NCBI RefSeq assembly: GCF_003265705.1
Contig: NW_020312894.1
Span: forward strand, 523,924 to 587,923
DNA: 64,000 nucleotides
From: Callorhinus ursinus
Taxonomy: Eukaryota > Chordata > Mammalia > Carnivora > Otariidae
Direction: 5' to 3'
In this document: piece after piece, positions 1-13,200 of the stretch
How the letters are laid out: each line of letters begins with the position of its first letter
Numbering within the stretch: position 1 is the stretch's first letter
The notes under the pieces: generated by a model
What the model was told of the DNA's origin: nothing
Database searches by the model: none
Seen by the model: the letters and a program-made list of their open reading frames with translations, nothing else
Made by a program: the position numbers and the translations under genes

Positions 1-1033
1 GCCAGGTGCAGTCCACCTCAGGAGTTCAGGCTACAGGGGCAGAGGCTGCTGTCCTGGGAGGCCTGGAAGGCCCCTGCTCTCAGGGACTTCCCTTGTTCCC
101 CGACAGCCCCCAGTGTTCCCTGCTGACACCTGACCATCAGTTCTGGGGTCACCACAGCCTCCAGCTTAAAGAAGGCCTCAGGGGCTCCCAAGTGTGTCAT
201 GGGTCTCCCAAAGCCAAGACTGGGTGAGGCCTCCCACTACTGCCTGGGAAGGTAGTGTGTACCCGACCCTGAACTGCTGGGCCCCGTGCCTGGGAATGGG
301 CCAGGCCATTGGGTCAAGGGAACCTGCCAGGAGGTCCTGTGCCTGCATACCAGGTGAACACTAGAGGTCTATCCACACAGGACATGTGACCGTGCCGATG
401 GACAGGGTGGGGGTGTCCTGAGGGTGCCTGTGACCCTGGGTGTGAGGGGACTGGCCCTCCCTGCTGCAGGGTGAGCATGCACACCTTGCACATCAGTTAG
501 GGTATCTGATGAAACAACGTTGTGCTCATGCCCAGAGACAGTGGCTGCAGAAGTAATTCAATGACTGTGCTGAGACCAACCTCCCTGGCGGTCCCTGGGG
601 AGCTAGACGATTAATTGTGGGGTGTTTTCACCTGGCAAAGTGGCTGGGATCCAGGTATGTTTCTGAGGCTCCTGTGTGTGTTTAATTTTAGAAGAACCCT
701 GGGTTGTTAATTGTGCATGGCCACATTCCCCGGCTCTCCTCCCGGCACCTGTCCGGGCGCACCTGAGATTCCAGGTGCAGGTCCAGCCAAGAGCTTGGCA
801 AAGGAGACAAATGGCAGCTGACACAGGCCACTTAAAGTTCTGATGAAAACATTTTTAAATTAAAAGAAGTATAAACCCATCTCAGATGAGGGAAGGCAGA
901 GACTTTTCTCACCTTGCTCACCTCCTGGGGGCCTGTTTCTTTTTTTCTGTCTCCCTTTTGCTTTCAAAAGGCATGAAGGGGTCCAGGGAATCCCACAGGC
1001 CCACCTCCCCACTTGGGGCATGGGAGGCCGCAC
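1..1033. other. Partial intron 20 of KNDC1
   Basis: Unique, moderately GC-rich sequence. I looked for the next RasGEF-N exon on the minus strand and did not find one. No repeat recognised. Confidence 0.7.
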
Positions 1034-1254
1034 CTGGAGTAGAGGTATGCCATGAGCCCCAGAGGCGTGCCGGCCTGCAGGACGCGGGCCTTCCTCTGCT
1101 TGCCGCCACGCGGGTGCTTGCTGACGTTGTAGAAGATGAGGGACGAGGACTCATCCAGGGGGCTGAAATCCAGTGTGTCGCAGTGGGCCGCGGAGATGTT
1201 CACAATCACGGGCAGGGCGCAGGGCTCCAGGCCCCACCGCTCTGCGTACATGAC
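1034..1254 (-). CDS. KNDC1: KNDC1 exon 20 (start of RasGEF N-terminal/REM module)
   Basis: 221 bp from [19 protein letters not shown] to [11 protein letters not shown]. The segment [18 protein letters not shown] begins the REM module that supports the CDC25-type catalytic domain. The acceptor is CACACAG|GTC; the donor TCCAG|GTGCGG leaves two bases. The next exon is not in bases 1-1033. Confidence 0.94.
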
Positions 1255-4200
1255 CTGTGTGTGCAGGGAAGCAAGCTGCCTCTGTCTGGTTGGCCTGCTG
1301 CCACCAGGTGCTGGCAGGACGCGGGCGCTGGGTCACCCTGCTACTGACGGGGCGGGGGCGGGGGGTCAAGGGGGTTAGGGATTCGGGCCGACTTGCCTGC
1401 AGGTACTTCTTGACCAGTCCCAGGAACTGCACTTTGCACTTCATTTCTTCCAGCTGCCCTCTCAGTTTGGACAACATGGTCTTCACCTCGGAGCCTGGGG
1501 GCGGGCAGAGTTGGCACAAAGCGGGCCCCAGCCCCCCGGAGCGCCTCTGCCCGGCCCCGAGCTACCTTTACTGCGCTTCTCCTTCTGCAGGAGCTTCTGG
1601 TAGAACTTCAGCGTCTTCCGGTAGTTCCTCTTCTCGATCAGGAGCTGCTGCTCTAGCTCCTGCCACGAAACAGCCCGTGAGCCCTGCAAGCGCCCGCCCC
1701 CGCGCGCACCGCGCTTTTCCGCGTGGTCGCGGAAGGTGGCCTTCCCGCAGGGCCCGCACGGAACCACAGTGCGGGACACGTCCCGCGCGGGGACACCAGG
1801 GTTCCCACGGGACCTCACAGGGACGCCGTCGTCATCCAGCCACAGAAACAGTCTGTGTGCGCCACGGGGACGTGAATTCCGACGAGGGGACTAGGAAATG
1901 TCGCCGAAGTGGGGGTTGGAGGCTAGCAGGGGACATCTCGGCAGCGCCGCTCTGGGTGAAGGGCAGACCCAGCAGGGACCCGGCAGGTGGACACACTACC
2001 GGGGATCGACTAGGAAGGTTTCCTCCGGCCCCCGCAACAGCCCAGCCAATGAGAGACGCTCAGGGCCCAGCCAATGAGAGACGCTCNNNNNNNNNNGACG
2101 CTCAGGGCCCAGCCAATGAGAGACGCTCAGGGCCCAGCCAATGCAGCCCCCAGTTTACTCCAATGGACTTTTAGTTTACAACAGGCGCCCCAACTACCCC
2201 CTATAAAAGAGCCTCCTCTTTACTCCCAGGTCTCGCCTGTGGTTTTTGCCCTAGTTTGCTTTTGTATGTTGCAATTCTCCGCTTTCCTGAATAAACTGTT
2301 TTTCTGGTAAAGTAACTGTTTTATTATGAAGGTCAACAGAACTGGGGGCAAAGATAATATCTCAGTAAATTGGTATTTGCAAAGTAGATCCCATTGAGCC
2401 ACTTAAAACAATGAGGGCAGAAAACCGTTGAGGCAGCTAGTGGCCTGTCCCGGCTTCTTGACCGTCCCCCAGCCCAGGAAAGCCAGGGCCCCGCACGAGG
2501 AGGGGGTTGGGGTTCAGGGGCCGCGGCTTGGGCCCCGCCCTGGCCCACCGAGGAGCTGCCCTTCTGGAGAGGTGTCCAGGACCGCTTCTGCCTGGTTGGG
2601 GGGACGGGGGGCTGGCCCGCGCCTCTGGCCTCCCTGGCCCCCTCTGGCCCCCCGCCCAGCCGAAGGCCCTAGCTGCCCCTCGAGGCCCCTGCAGGACCCC
2701 CACACGACCGCCGGGGACGCCGCGTCCCCTCACCTGGGCCCCCGAGGGTGGGGATCCCACGTGAGGCCCGCTGCCCGGCTGCCCGGCTGCCCGTCTGCCT
2801 GGCTTGCGTGGCCGCCCCCCGCCGAGGGATCCCCGCGCGGAGTCCCTGCCCCAGACTCAGGCTGGCTAGCCCCCGTTCCCACCGGGGCCCCTTGGCGGTG
2901 CTGCGCGGGGACAGCGGCCAGGACGCGTGGCCCCTGCTGCTCGCGGGCAGTCCAGAGAGCCGCGGTGCCAGCGGGGCTTCCTTGGCGTCACAGTCTGCGA
3001 GGGTGCCCAGCAGCAGGGGCCCCAGCTCCCTCCTGGAGAATGTGCATCTCCCAGGAGGGTCCACAAGCTTGCTTGGGGTGGGGGGAAGTTCCCCCAGCTC
3101 TGTCCTCCAGTGAGGTGGGTCTGGGCTCTTCTCTCACCCAGAGGGACCAGGAAACCCTCGAGGCTGGAGGGCAGGCTCAGGGCAGCCAGTGTTAGAAATG
3201 CCAGAACCCAGACATGGCTCCTCCCTTGACGGAAGGAGCAGACAGATGCAGCCTGGCTTACTGCCCCCAACCCTGCAGGGTCCAGGGCTGAGGAGGGCTG
3301 TGAGTCTGGAGCGGTGAGGGCGCTGGAAGCCTGCTGGGTCCCTGGGAGGGGGCCTGGAGCTCCTGCGGGTCTTCAGCTGGGGCTGTGAGGTTGCCTGTCC
3401 CTGGGGGAGGAGGGTAGGTGTGGGGTGGGCACAGTGAGGGACCTGGCTAGGGCCAGGGGCCAGAGGAAGAGGCAGAGGCCCGGGGACCTCTCAGACTCCC
3501 AGGGAAATGACTTCCTGGTAGCAGGGCTCAAGGTGGCCCCAGGGCCCTGAAATGGCCACGCTGATAGGAGCCTTAATCTGAAAGCCAAACACACTCCAGT
3601 CTTCGTTTGGGCACTTCTAATCAGCTCAAACCCAAACAAGCTTTCCCCTGATCTCCTCTAACTACAACAAGGGACTTTGCTTTGTTGGTAGCACTTATTT
3701 CTGTACAATTTTGTGAAATTAAAAATGCAGGTGGTGTTTTTATTTAAATATTGGAATCTCTTCTATCTGATGGTTTTACTGAAAAGGTGGTTCATGTGGC
3801 TGTCTTCTTCCTCATGCCTCTGTTTTATTTTATTTATTTTTTAAAGATTTTATTTATTTATTTGAGAGAGAATGAGAGAGAGGGAGAGCATGAGAGGGGG
3901 AGGGTCAGAGGGAGAAGCAGACTCCCCCCCGAGCAGGGAGCCCGATGCGGGACTCTATGTGGGACTCGATCCCAGGACCCCAGGATCATGACCTGAGCCA
4001 AAGGCAGTCGCTTAACCAACTGAGCCACCCAGGCGCCCCTCATGCCTCTGTTTTAACAGCGGGGTAGCAGATGGCCACGCCAGGTGGTAGGAACCTCAGG
4101 CCTGGGGCAGCTGTGGAGCAGGGGCTGTGCCAGTTTTGGGGGACGTGGTGCAGACCGAACACAGAACCACCTTCCTCTCCCACGTCTCTGTTGTTGAATC

Positions 4201-7200
4201 AGGTCCCCCAAGGCCTCCAGGTCCTTCTCCAGCTGGGTCACGTGCAAGCTGCAGAGGGTGGGGGTGTCACACACTGGGACGGCAGGCAGTCTCTCTCCGT
4301 GGAAACAGGCGTGGAGAATGCTGATTTTGAGCACAGCGAGATCCCCACGTGAGGCAGACGTCTGGGGAGGAAGCCTGCTGAGCACAGCTCGTGTTGCCCC
4401 AAAGCTGCTGAGACATCTTTTGGCTGGGACTGTGTGTGAGGGGAGTGAGGATCTGACGTTGCACACCCTGGCTCCAAACCTGCCTTCCCGGCTTGTCGGC
4501 CCGAGGACCCAGTCGCTGGTCGTCAGGGTGGGGGACAGAATGAGCGCCCAGGGCGTGTGGGGCAGAACTGTGTGTGCAGGACCTACACGCGCCTCCGACG
4601 TGGGAGCCACTGGCCGTGTGTGGCGGCTGCAGTATTAAAAGGACATGAAAATGTCAATTCCTCTGTCTTGTAGGCCACACCTCGAGTGCTCAACCACACA
4701 TGGCTGGTGGCTACCCGGGTGTGGCACGGATCTGGAATGTGTCATCACGGAGGACAGTCCTGTGGGAGGGCACAAACCCTGACCCCAGCACACATAGGTG
4801 ACCCCGCAGAGCTGTGCTCACAGATGGACTCATCTCCGCCCTCTGGAGGTCTGGTTCGAGCAAGGCTGAGGGTCTCTGCAGTCCCATCCACGCATGCTTC
4901 TCTGTGGCCCTCCCTCCCTCCCTTCCTTTTTTTCTTTAGATTTTATTTATTTATTTGAGAGAGAGGGAGAAGCCGACTCCCCACTGAGCGGAGAGCTGGA
5001 CACCGGGCTCCATCCCAGGACCCTGAGATCATGACCTGAGCCAAAGGCAGCCGCTTAACCGATGGAGCCACCAGGCGCCCCTAATCCTGGCTCTCTGAAG
5101 ACGCCATGACCCTGGCTGACATCCCCCAAAGCCTGAAGAGGGGAAGGACGGCCCCGAGCGCTGCGTTCCAGGGCTCTCCTTTTGTGCAGCTCAGGACCGC
5201 CAGGGAGAGGGCACTCTCTGAGGCCACCCTGCACAAGGCTCTGTCCAGCCCCGTCGCCCCCTCGCACACTGTCCAGATGCTGATCCAGACCCCTCCCCCC
5301 AGAGAGGGCCCGTGGGACACACCTGCTCCCTGCCAGAAAGGAGGGCTCACACAGACTCCAGGACTGTTCTGACTGATTTTAAAACTAAATCTATGGGAAC
5401 TAAACTCCACACAAGATGGGGTAATGGAGAAGACACACACGAGCAGGGCTTCACAACGACCATACTTGGCAGAAGCACAGCAGAGCCGACCACAGCTGAC
5501 TCGGACTGGCGAGGTCTAAATAAAATCCTTAGGGTCCTTTGCGTTGAGGTGCTTCCCCTGGCCTAACCCAACGAAGGACTTCCCCCATAGAATTGGGAGA
5601 GAAGTAAATGTGGATGATCTGAGGCACAACCACACATGGCCCTCTCCGTCGACACGGGCCTGAAAGCTGGCCAGTGCTGGGGTCAAAGAGGACCACAGTC
5701 GGAAGGAAGCAGGAAAGCCAGAACTTACAGACAAAGACAGAAAAGAGGGGGGAGCCAAAATCAGCACCACTCACCTAAATACTGAAAGCAAAGCCTGTCT
5801 TAACAGCCGGTGAAGGGCAACCAAACCCCTCGGGGCAGCTTCACAGCCCGGGCGCCTGGGGTGCGGCACGAGGAGACGCGGGCACCCAGCGCACACTCAC
5901 GGCGGGTGCGCGGGGCACGTGGGCGCGCGCTCGGTGACCAATGGAGGGAACCCGGTGCCCCCCAGCCGCCCTGCCCACCCCAGCGCCTGGGCCTGCCTCA
6001 CACCCGCTCGGTTTGGGTAGTGAGTGTGAAAGTGTGACCAATAGTTGTTTTACACCTTTCGAGTTTGCCCGAAATGGACGCGGCGGGTTCTCAAAGAGGA
6101 ACGCGAAACTACGGCGCCCTCGTCCAGCCGCACGCCCCCCCATGCAGGCGAGGGCGCAGGAAACTCACCTGTCTGCATTCCGGTTCCAGGAGGGACGTCT
6201 TCCCCAGGTAAGCAGGAACAAAAGGGAAACAGGGTCACTCCGGGTCACTCCACAGCGTCCCTCAAACCGCCTGCCTCCTCCCGACTGTGCCCCCCGCAGA
6301 GTGACCGCAGAGTCACTGTGGGACCGAGCCTGTTTCAGAGATGGGAGGCCCAGGGCACCCCGTCCCAACCGCAGGGTCATGGTCCACACCAGGGCAGCCA
6401 CTGGCCGCCGGCACGCTTCTGGTCTGAGCTGGCCTCTGGGCCCACTTTCAAGAACAATCTGAGTATGGTGCAGGGGTGACCCGGGCGCACCAGTGGGAGC
6501 ATCTTCCCGCAAGGGGCCGCCACCGAGGAGAGCACAGGACTAAGGGCCCGTCAGCCTACAGCAGGCTCTCACACGCACAAGAGCCGCCCTCTGCTGAACA
6601 CAAGGGGCTGGCAACAGGGCAGTCTGTCCACAGCCGTCCATCCTAAGGATGTGACTATAGTCAGCAGGCGCGACCTGTGATGTCAGGGGACGACCTATGA
6701 CATTGGAGGACACACCTGGACTCTTACCAACCCCCCTTCCCCACAACTCTCGGATTAAGCTGTTGGGGAAGTCGGTGTGGACACAGTGAGCTCTGCCTCT
6801 GAAAGGGCCACGTCCTCTGTTACTGGGGCGTGGGCGCCCCCAGCCTCCCTGCTCCCAGGTCAGCGGGGCTCCTGTCTCCTGGTCCAGCTGGCGGTTAGAG
6901 TAACAGCATGCTGGCGGGGCGGTGCGCACGGATTGAGGGCAAAGGAAGCTCCGAGGGGATGCTGCCTCCGTCTCTTCTCCGTTCACGTGGATTCAACTAG
7001 AATGACATCTGTAAGCATTGGTTCAAGTTCCCAAGGCCAAGGGTCATCCTCTCCTTTGTTTTGTTTTCAACTATTTTTCTAAAAGATTTGTTTATTTATT
7101 TGAGAGAGAGAACATGCGCGCACAGTGGGGAGAAGCAGAGGGACAGGGAGTCCCAAGCAGATTCCCTGCTGAGCGCGGAGCCCGACGTGGGGCTCGGTCT

Positions 7201-10200
7201 CACGACCCTGAGATCACCACCTGAGCTGAAACCGAGAGTCGGACGCTCAACTGACGGCGCTCCCAGGTGCCCCGCTCTCAACTAGTTTTTACATTTTTAT
7301 TTTGAAAAAATTTTTGTGACAAAATATACATAAAATTTACCATTCTAACCATTTCTCATCGTGCTGTTCAGTGGCATGAAGCACACTCAGCCCGTTGTAC
7401 AACCATCCCCACCCTCCGTGTCCATCTTACAGGAGGGAAGCTCTGTCCCGATCAGCCGCCATCCCCTGCCCCCGTGTGGTCTCTGTGAACGCGGTGACTC
7501 CAGGGACCTCATGGAGGTGGGGTACACAGTCCTGGTCTTTCAGTGTCTGGCTTTCACTCAGCGTCAGGCCCTCGGGGCTCCTCTGTGACATGGCAGGGGC
7601 CAGCCTGTCCCACCGTATGCATACTCTCCATCTCCATCCATCCATCTGTTGATGGGCACTTGGGCTGCTGTGAACCAGCTCTCGGACGACCTCCTCCCAG
7701 CTCTTTGGGGTGGACACCCAGAGGTGGACTTGCTGACTTACATGGTAAATCTAGGCTTAATTTTTGGAGGAAACTCCAGAGTGGCTGCGCCATTTTACAT
7801 TTCCACCAGCCATGCACGAGGGTTCCAGTTTCTCCACATCCTCCCAACATGATATTTTCTTTCTTCTTTTTAAAATTTTGGTAAGAGACATCCTACCATG
7901 TGTGAGGTGGTCTCTCACTGTGGGTTTGGTTTGCTTTTCCCTAATGACCAGTGATGTTGAGCATCTATTCATGAGCTTTTGGCTATTTGTGTATCTTCTT
8001 TGGAGAGACATCTATGTAAGTCCATCATTCCTTGTTCAGCTGGCTTTTTGGGTTGTTGCTGTTGTGTTCCCTATACATTCTGGAAATTAAACCTTTCTCA
8101 GATATATGATTTGCAAATGTTTTCTGCCATTCTGTGGCTTGCCTTTCCCCTCTGTTGACGGCGTCCTTTGATGCACAAAAGGTCTGCATTTTGATTGAGT
8201 ACAATTTTTCTTTTCTTTTCTTTTTTTTAAAGAACTTATTTATTTATTTATTTGACAGAGAGACACAGCGAGAGAGGGAACACAAGCAGGGGGAGTGGGA
8301 GAGGGAGAAGCAGGCTCCCCACGGAGCAGGGAGCCTGATGTGGGGCTCGATCCCAGGACCCTGAGATCATGACCTGAACCAAAGGCAGAAGCTTAACGAC
8401 TGAGCCACCCAGGTGCCCCGAGCACAATTTTTCTATTTTTACTTTTGTTGCCTGTGCTTTTGGTGTTATATCCAAGAAATCACTTCCACGTCCAGGGTTA
8501 TGAAGCTTCTCCCATTTTCTTCTATGAGTTTTATAATCTTAGCTCTAACGTTTAGGTCTCTGATATTTCAGTTAATTTCTGGAAGTGGCATGCGGTACAG
8601 GACCAACTTTATCTTTTCACAGGGGGACACCCTGTTTTCCCAGCAGACTGTCCTTGGCCCACTGGCCGGTCAGACGGTTTCCCAAAAATCATCTCACTAT
8701 GGGCTTATTTCCGGGCTCTCCTATCCGCCCTGTTCTGTACATCTGTCCTCATGCCAGGACCACACTGTTGACAATGGCAGCTCTGTAGCAGGTTTTGAAA
8801 TCAGAAGTGTGAGTTGCCCACTTCTGTTCTTCTTTTTCATGATTGTTTGGCTAGTTGAGGTCCCTTGAGAGTCTGTATGAATTTTAGGATGAGTTTTTCT
8901 ACTTGGTTGAAAGCCGTCATTGGGTCATTGCTCTTTTCAGCTCCAGGATCTGTACGAGTGTGGACGTGCGGATGTTTCACACTCTGAGTTAGAACACTGT
9001 TCTGTGTTATTTCTTTCGCTTCTCAAACTGCTCTGGCTGCTGGGGGCCCTTCAGCCGGCTCCTCTGAACTTCGACATGCCCCCATCATGGGTTCTTAATC
9101 ATTTCCTCACTTTCTGGTCCAAGATGGCCCCAGCTCATTGTCACCGGTTTTGCCCCAGTCCCGGGGTCCGTGATTTCTCCCAGGAGCCCTGGTCCCTCTG
9201 ACTGGAGGATGGCCCTGGAACCCGGACCCTGGCACGGGCCGTCTCTGCTTCCAGGCCCTCAGCCTACACAACTAGGAAACGCGCGGTGCGTATTTCAGGG
9301 AAGCATTTTAGTTCCTCACTGCCCCCTCAGAAACCGCGTCATGGCACTCACTGTCCACGGGCCCTTCTCAGTGACGAACGTTAGGATCCTCAGGACCCTC
9401 CAACACCAGGACAGCCCAGGGTGTGGAGGACCTGTTCCACTCCTGCTTACGAGGCCCGTGCGTGTGGTGGGCTGTCATGAGCTGCGGCCCCATCGCTGGT
9501 CCCACGATGGGGAGTGTGATGTGGCTTTCTGCCTCTTTTAGGCTATTCACTTTCCACTGCTGGGAGAGGCCATCACAGGTAGAAAGCTGCTGGGGCGAGA
9601 ACATCTAGCAGCTCCAAGTAAGCTTCATCGTGTGCAAATACACGTTACAGGAAAGGAAGTGGGGGCGAGGTCCGCAGGCCCCCGGCCCCCCCGGAAGGAA
9701 GGAGCCGGTCAGGGGCTGGGAGCCCCGGACTCTGATGCAGTGGCATGGAGCTGCCCTGTGGTCTGAGCTCTGTGCTCCCTGCCCTGACAGCCTACATGGG
9801 GGCTCCCCTCCGTGCCAGGGCCCCACCGGAGGTCCCTGCCAGGCCCCGTAGTTTGGTGCCCATGATGGCACATGCAGGGGATCACAGCATGAAGCCAGGA
9901 GGGGCAGGGTGGGTCCCCAGGGCATGGCCCCCATCCTCACATGTGCAGGCCGGGGGCAAGGCCCTGCTCTTTTTCCAGCTTGGGACTGAGCAGGGACGCC
10001 AAGTTCAGGCAGTAGCAGGAAGTGAACAAGGGAGGTCCCTGGGGGAAGGTTCGGACGGTGCTGTCAGGGCTGGGGAGATGCTGCAGTCCTGTGGCTTCTC
10101 CTTGGAGGCCAGAGGAAGTGTCATGCCGGGCAGGTAGACTCATCAGGAGAAGTGCTTAAGCACTGATGGAGTCTTTCCCGACTTGTCCTGGAGGGTCAGG

Positions 10201-13200
10201 CCTTGTGCGCCGAGGCCCAAGTGGGGGCTCCTGGTCACAGGGGAAGGCTGCAGCCCAGGTCAGAGCCGCTGGGTATGGGGGGCAGGGGCTCAATGGCAGG
10301 GGCAGCGACCATGGGTCCAGAGCTCTGTGGGGTGCCCTCACCCAGGGGCTGCCTGGCCTGGCCACCCTCAAGTTTGTGGGCTCCTTTCGCCCTGCTGAAC
10401 AGGAAGAAGCGTAGGCTGCCCTAGCTGGAGGGACGCTGACCACCAGAGAAGCCCAGGCCAGATGACCCCGGGGTCAGGCTGGAAAACGCACCGCCGCGGG
10501 CAAGGCACGAGGAACAGGAGGCTGCCTGGGAGGAGGGGGCTCCACCTGCCTGCCCAGCCCCGAGACACGGCCTGAGGCCAACAGTCACCTGGCGCCCATG
10601 TGCCCAGCTAACAGAGAGAAAGGCCATGTCCTTCCCGAAATGTGGAGGACACACGCAGATGAGCACAGTACTCCCATGGAGGGTGCCCAGACGGGCGCGG
10701 GGGTCACTGGTGGTGGGTGGGGGCCCAGACGTGGGACGCAGGGAGGGGCTCTGGACGCACCCCCGCACTGCCTGAGTGACTGGGAGCTCCTGTTGCGATG
10801 TGGGACTTGCCGCCCAGGGCGCCTCTGCGGCCATGGCACCCTCTTCCCCGACACGGCCAGCAGTGGGCAGCGGCCCAGGACTCACCGGGCTCTGGGCGTC
10901 CGTGTCTGTGGCCCTGCCGGCTCTCTGCCTCACCAGCTCCTTCACGTAGCTGGAGACGTCGGCACCGAAGCAGTCTGCCTCGTAGAAGGCGCTGCACCAG
11001 CCGGGACTGCAGCTCTGGAGCTCGGCCGGGCCCGAGTGCACAGCCGGGGCCCCCTTCTTGGGCCTGGCCAGCTGGGCCACCGCCTCGGGCCCCGGGCCCC
11101 CTCCCTGCTGCCCGTGCTCTCCGGCCTCCTGCTGCTGTTCCCGCTCGCCTCTGACCGACTTCTGAGGCCGGAATCCCACCTCAAAGTTACCCCGTGAGAG
11201 TTCGTCCGCGTCCACATCGGACAGCGCCGGGGACGGGCAGGGGGCTCGGCTGACCCGCGCGGTGGTCAGTTTCTCCTTCCCTGCACAGAGGAGGAGGATT
11301 TCGCTCGGAACTCTAGTTCGTGTGGCAGAGTCCATCACTAATTGTTTACGGAGAGGCTGCTCGTGCTGAGTTGGGGACGCGAAGCCCCTCGAGACGGCCG
11401 GGTGCCCCCTGCTTCTCTAGGGGCCCAAGAGAGTTCAGGGCGGTGGTCCTGCGTCCCGGGAGGGTCCCTCAGATCCCCTCCCAAACACAGGCTGTCCCGT
11501 GGGGCCTGAGTCCAGGGAGGAGACCCCAGGGCTTGTGACCTGCTTGTGCAGACAGGAGCACAAACGAGACTGGACCGAGGGGCAGAGGGGCTCACTGGGC
11601 ACAGTCACTTTGCTCCTAAACTTCCTGGGGCGTGCACGTGGTGGAAAGGGTGGGAGGAGGGTGCCTGTCCACCTGCTCCAATGGCCATTATGTGTGATCA
11701 TAGTCATGCAGCCTGATTCCTAAAGCCATGTCCCATTCAGACGGAATTCTGTGAAACTACAAAGACTTCAGTTATTTTGGAGCCTGCAGTAACATTCGAG
11801 GAAAATAAGGCTCAGAGTCCTTAAATGGCACATGTTTCTAGGAAGGATGCAAAGAGTCCCCTATCACCAAGCTGTTGGCCAGTGATTCCAGGAAGCAGAA
11901 GCGCCCTCCCAGCCCCCAGCCCACTGGGCTCCTACTCGCCGCCCGCCTGCTGGCCTGGGAGAACCCTGTTCACAGCACAGAGCCCCCAGGGGAGCACAAA
12001 CCCTACTCTGGGGTCTCTGAGGGGACACTGGGGGGCCCCAGGGGCAGAGGGGAGCCTCTCTTGTAAGAGGGTCAACATGGGCCCCGCCGTGGAGAGTTCT
12101 TGTACCCAGAGTCCACGTCTCTTACCTGCTCCGTGCAGTGATGGCCTTTTGCTGGACAGTGAGCAGCCACTTGGAGTGCTGGCCGTGCCGCCCTTGGGCT
12201 GTGACCCAGCCTCCTCTGAAGCACTGTTGTCAGAAGGAAGGACATTGCAGGTGCCCCTCGGCCCCCCCACCTCTACTGCCTTCCAACAGGAAACTTTCAG
12301 CAGATGAGCAGAAGCCCCACTGAGGCTGCGGTGGGGACCTCCAGTGACCCCGCCCTGGCACCCCGGACACACACCACTTGACAGAGGCCCCATCCAAGCT
12401 TCCCAAGGACAACCCGACCACAGGCCACCAGCTGGTACAGAACACCGTCCTTCCACAGTAATTAAGGGGCCCAAATCATTGGCACAGGGCTTCCTGGGCC
12501 TTCATTTCTGGAGGTCCCTGGATGGCCCTTCTCCATGCGACAAGAACACGGGGGTGCGGGAGGGGTGGGGTGCTCGTCTTGGTGCTCTCTTGACTTGTCT
12601 GCACAGGAGGGGAGCACAGCAAGGTGCCCCCATAGCTCCCACGGCAACTGCTAAGCGACCCCCTGTCCTACCTGCCGGTGTGGCCACTGGAGGCAGACAC
12701 AGGGCTGTGGGTGTGCCTGGTGTCAAGACATCGGGGTCCAGGCACAGTCCCGCCCCCGGGAGGGGGAAGCCGGCTGTCCTCCAGCGGCCATCACCCCATG
12801 TCGGCTGTTAGGAGGGGAGCTGTCACCCAGCGCCGACCTGGATGACTGAGTGGGGGGCAGATGCTGTTCCCTGTGGGGGCCTCCGCCCCTCTGGGCTCCC
12901 GGTCCCTTTGCCTCCTCAAGCTGGTAGTTATTTTGGAGCCTGCACTAACCGCTGGCTCCAGGGGATGTGCCTCCCACGGGGGAGCGGGGATGTGCCTCCC
13001 ACGTCCTCTGAGCCCACAGCCCTCTCTTCCTGCCCAAAGGAGCCCAGTGCCCAAAGGGAGAGCTGTGGGTTAGGCTGGGCTTCAGGCCCAGTGAGCGGGA
13101 CCCGGGTGGGTGGCCAGTGTGGGGAGCTGGACTTCAGGGGACACAGGAGGCTGTGCAGGGAACACAGCCAGGGGCCAGACGGGGCAGAACCAGGGCCATC

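Larger units (their letters stand above)
1850..2338 (+). mobile_element. Solo-LTR-like element (endogenous retrovirus remnant), inside intron 17
   Basis: Reads on the plus strand, antisense to KNDC1. In order: CCAAT-containing tandem repeats (2039-2148), a further CCAAT near 2159, a TATAAAA box at 2202-2208, a pyrimidine-rich R-like segment, and an AATAAA polyadenylation signal at 2290-2295, with a possible CA end near 2338. This order and spacing are those of a gammaretrovirus-type U3-R-U5. The left boundary is a guess; no internal retroviral gene and no second LTR were seen. Alternatively it is a host promoter-like sequence. Confidence 0.55.

Noticed and set aside
1..1033. Next RasGEF-N exon (21) of KNDC1
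   Set aside because: No in-phase continuation after the exon 20 donor could be found; it must be left of the window.
2428..3195. 255-codon plus-strand open frame in intron 17
   Set aside because: CpG-rich DNA with few stops; overlapping open frames on both strands and in several phases argue against coding.
3828..4038. tRNA gene
   Set aside because: The tRNA-like head belongs to a CAN-SINE with GA stretch, A-rich tail and target duplication; the cloverleaf is not kept.
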